Assembly (NCBI GenBank): GCA_945907335.1
Contig: CAMDSU010000081.1
Coordinates: forward strand, 1 to 7,626
Source of the DNA: Bordetella parapertussis
GTDB lineage: Bacteria > Pseudomonadota > Gammaproteobacteria > Burkholderiales > Burkholderiaceae_C
DNA: 7,626 nucleotides
Direction: 5' to 3'
Shown here one piece after another: positions 5,950 to 7,626 of this stretch (position 1 is the stretch's first letter; the number at the start of each line of letters is the position of its first letter). A program made the position numbers and the translations under genes. Below the pieces are notes generated by a model. It had not been told where the DNA came from. It did not search any database and saw only the letters and a program-made list of their open reading frames with translations.

Positions 5950-7180
5950 ACGCCGGCAAACGTGGTTCGCACAATTGCAACTGGGTCAGCGCCAATGACA
6001 ACACATGCTCGGGCTGAATTTGCTTCAAGCATTGGTTGTCGCCATCGCACGGCGTAGCGCGGTGGTTATAAGCGGTCAAACATGGAGAACATGCCACATG
6101 CCGTTCAATCGCCACAGCACGCGGGGTCAGTGGCCCATACAAAGCGCTGGTTTCTGGGCCAAAAAACATCAACGTGCGAATCGGCGTGAGGCTGGCGAAA
6201 TGACCGGGACCTCCATCATTGGTGACCAGCAAATCGCTGTGAAAAAACAAACGGGTCAAGGCCTCAAGGTTTTTGGTGTAGCCGACAAAATTCAAGCACA
6301 AAGAATGCGTGCATTCGGATTGGATAGCAAGCGCTAGCGCTTGGTCTTCTGGCAAACCGATGATGCCAACCGCATACCCTTGGTCACACAAGCCCATGGC
6401 AAGCGTGGCGTAATGTTCGGCCGGCCAAGCGCGTATCGGCAGCAAACCACCTCCTGCATAAAACAAGATGCGCTTGGGTGCAGACATGAACCCAGGGTAA
6501 TCACGGCGCAACTGTTGGGTGAAATCGGCCATTTCATCCTGGCTGAAATGCACGCGTAAACCTGAGTCCAAAGGCTTGGCTGTAACTGCCATGCTTTTAC
6601 TGCGCGGCATGGTGTTCGATTTCAAGGCTTCCACCAACGCCATGAATTGCAAACTGATGTGACGATAGGGGTTGTAAGAAACCGCCGCATTGAAGAAAGA
6701 ACCTCTGTACAAACCCTCTTGGGTATGCGGTGTAAACCCAGCCCGCAAGCGCGCACCGCAACCATAGGCCAGCAAAGCACTGATGCGGGAAAACAATTCA
6801 CAGTCAATCACCGCATCAAATTTCAGCCTGCGCAAGCGCCACAACACACGCAGCAAATCGCGCAGCAGGCTGAACAAGCCGCGGTCATCAATACCATGCA
6901 ACTGTGACTCGGGTGCCAAGCCAAGCAATCGGGCCACCGATTGATTGCGTTTGAGCTGCAGGATGTGAATTTGCGCCCCGGGGTGGCGCTGCTGAATATG
7001 GCCAAACATGGGGCCAGCCAACACCATGCTGCCCATTTCTGACAACATGATGACCAGCACTTTTTGTACCGGTTGCGATGGATTGACGGCGCGACCGAAG
7101 AACCGGTCCCACAGAGACACCAGGCCACATAAAGAGGGACCGACCCAGGCGTCGATTCGGCGTTGCGTATGTATATTCAT
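5942..7180 (-). CDS. Glycosyltransferase family 9 (heptosyltransferase-like)
   Basis: GT9 enzymes are cytoplasmic GT-B glycosyltransferases that build the LPS inner core (WaaC, WaaF, WaaQ) or related glycans. The 412-residue product has an N-terminal extension of about 38 residues, then the first Rossmann strand and loop KVLVIMLSEMGSMVLAGP (40-57). The C-terminal nucleotide-sugar domain has LLVTNDGGPGHFASLT (317-332), matching the GT9 signature (usually D-[ST]-G-x-x-H), then FFGPETSALYGPL (339-351). A cysteine cluster C364-x2-C-x10-C-x5-C384 near the end is often seen in a GT9 subgroup of unknown substrate. The Asp that normally follows the N-terminal Gly in WaaC-type enzymes is Ser51 here, so activity or chemistry may differ. 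It is the first gene of the three-gene cassette and has its own likely promoter. Heptose transfer is not demonstrated, so no symbol is given. Confidence 0.88.
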   Translation of the reverse strand: MNIHTQRRIDAWVGPSLCGLVSLWDRFFGRAVNPSQPVQKVLVIMLSEMGSMVLAGPMFGHIQQRHPGAQIHILQLKRNQSVARLLGLAPESQLHGIDDRGLFSLLRDLLRVLWRLRRLKFDAVIDCELFSRISALLAYGCGARLRAGFTPHTQEGLYRGSFFNAAVSYNPYRHISLQFMALVEALKSNTMPRSKSMAVTAKPLDSGLRVHFSQDEMADFTQQLRRDYPGFMSAPKRILFYAGGGLLPIRAWPAEHYATLAMGLCDQGYAVGIIGLPEDQALALAIQSECTHSLCLNFVGYTKNLEALTRLFFHSDLLVTNDGGPGHFASLTPIRTLMFFGPETSALYGPLTPRAVAIERHVACSPCLTAYNHRATPCDGDNQCLKQIQPEHVLSLALTQLQLCEPRLPAYV

Positions 7181-7194
7181 AAAGACAAGCCGAG

Positions 7195-7222
7195 ATTGTA
7201 GTCAGCCGCAAGGACTGGTAAA
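7195..7222 (-). promoter_or_regulatory. Likely sigma-70 promoter of the GT9-gtrA-GT39 operon
   Basis: On the minus strand, TTTACC (7222-7217, four of six -35 matches) is followed after 16 bases by TACAAT (7200-7195, five of six -10 matches). Transcription would begin near 7188, leaving only about 8 bases before the ATG at 7180. That suits the lack of a Shine-Dalgarno sequence and suggests a nearly leaderless message. The -35 box overlaps the T-run of the uvrA terminator. Assigned by eye only. Confidence 0.5.
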
Positions 7223-7242
7223 AAAGCAGTTTAAGAACGTGC
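7220..7242 (-). terminator. Weak intrinsic terminator of uvrA
   Basis: Read on the minus strand, GCA-C-GTT pairs with AAC-TGC around a four-base CTTA loop. This gives six base pairs with one bulged C, directly followed by six T (7225-7220). The hairpin contains the uvrA TAA stop codon, whose first T lies in the loop. The stem is short and only half GC, so termination may be partial and some uvrA transcripts may run into the GT9 operon. Confidence 0.4.
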
Positions 7243-7626
7243 CAGCACAGGCTGCAACGCGCGACCGGTGTGGGTGCCCAAGGTCACCAAGGCCTCGGGA
7301 GTGTCTGCTGCCACCACACGTCCACCGCCGTCGCCACCTTCAGGCCCCAAATCAATCACCCAATCAGCTTCTGCAATCACGTCCAGGTCGTGTTCGATCA
7401 CCAACACGCTGTGGCCGCCGTCCACCAAGCGGTGCAGCACACGGATCAATTTATCCACATCGGCCATGTGCAAACCTACCGTCGGTTCGTCCAACACATA
7501 CAAGGTATGCGGTGCTTGTTGGCCACGTCGCGTGACATCGTCGCCCACCTTGGAGAGCTCGGTCACCAATTTGATGCGCTGTGCCTCGCCCCCGCTTAAG
7601 GTGGGCGAAGGTTGACCCAGCGTCAA
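7231..7626 (-). CDS. uvrA: UvrA excinuclease ABC subunit A, C-terminal fragment (5' part outside window)
   Basis: UvrA is the damage-sensing ABC-type ATPase of nucleotide excision repair; it loads UvrB onto DNA lesions. The last 132 codons, including the stop, are present. They hold the second ATPase domain's signature [11 protein letters not shown] preceded by LGQPSPT, the Walker B element [12 protein letters not shown], the H-loop region [11 protein letters not shown], and the [14 protein letters not shown] stretch characteristic of UvrA C-termini. The reading frame continues past the window edge; the TTG at the edge is an ordinary Leu codon, not a start. The Walker A motifs and zinc finger must lie beyond 7626. 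The stop is TAA at 7233-7231. The LGQP...LSGGEAQR context separates it from other ABC ATPases. Confidence 0.97.
   Translation of the reverse strand: MTLGQPSPTLSGGEAQRIKLVTELSKVGDDVTRRGQQAPHTLYVLDEPTVGLHMADVDKLIRVLHRLVDGGHSVLVIEHDLDVIAEADWVIDLGPEGGDGGGRVVAADTPEALVTLGTHTGRALQPVLARS

Overview
The window looks like chromosomal DNA from a betaproteobacterium, most likely Burkholderiales and possibly Comamonadaceae-like. This rests on the character of the RF3 and UvrA proteins, the moderately high GC and the weak Shine-Dalgarno sequences. It is an inference from recognition, not from a search. The window is packed with genes: no gap between genes exceeds about 50 bases. I see no tRNA, rRNA, CRISPR array, insertion sequence or phage gene.

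Layout. The plus strand opens with the C-terminal end of a response-regulator receiver domain (to 176). The complete gene for peptide chain release factor 3 follows (prfC, 226-1857). Nine bases later comes a membrane-anchored protein of the BNR/Asp-box sialidase-like superfamily (1867-3054). It shares an ATGA stop/start overlap with a 223-residue multi-pass membrane protein of unknown function (3051-3722). The minus strand, read from the right, has the 3' end of uvrA (7626-7231), then a glycan-assembly cassette: a GT9 (heptosyltransferase-like) glycosyltransferase (7180-5942), a GtrA-family membrane protein (5949-5422) and a GT39/ArnT-like membrane glycosyltransferase (5425-3695). The three cassette genes overlap by 8 and 4 bases. 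The two operons meet tail to tail, and their last genes overlap by 28 bases.

How the genes may work together. prfC (translation termination) and uvrA (excision repair) are housekeeping genes flanking five cell-envelope genes. GT9 enzymes add sugars on the cytoplasmic face of the membrane. GtrA proteins are implicated in moving polyprenyl-phosphate-linked sugars across the membrane. GT39/GT-C enzymes transfer sugars from polyprenyl-phosphate donors on the periplasmic face. The three are therefore consistent with a small pathway that modifies LPS or another surface glycan, but no substrate can be read from the sequence. The BNR-type protein and its membrane partner face this cassette and could act on an exported carbohydrate; that link is contextual only.

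The least understood items are the BNR-protein/membrane-protein pair, the GT9 variant lacking the usual Asp in its N-terminal motif, and the compact uvrA terminator/GT9 promoter. I found no convincing evidence of a wholly new system.
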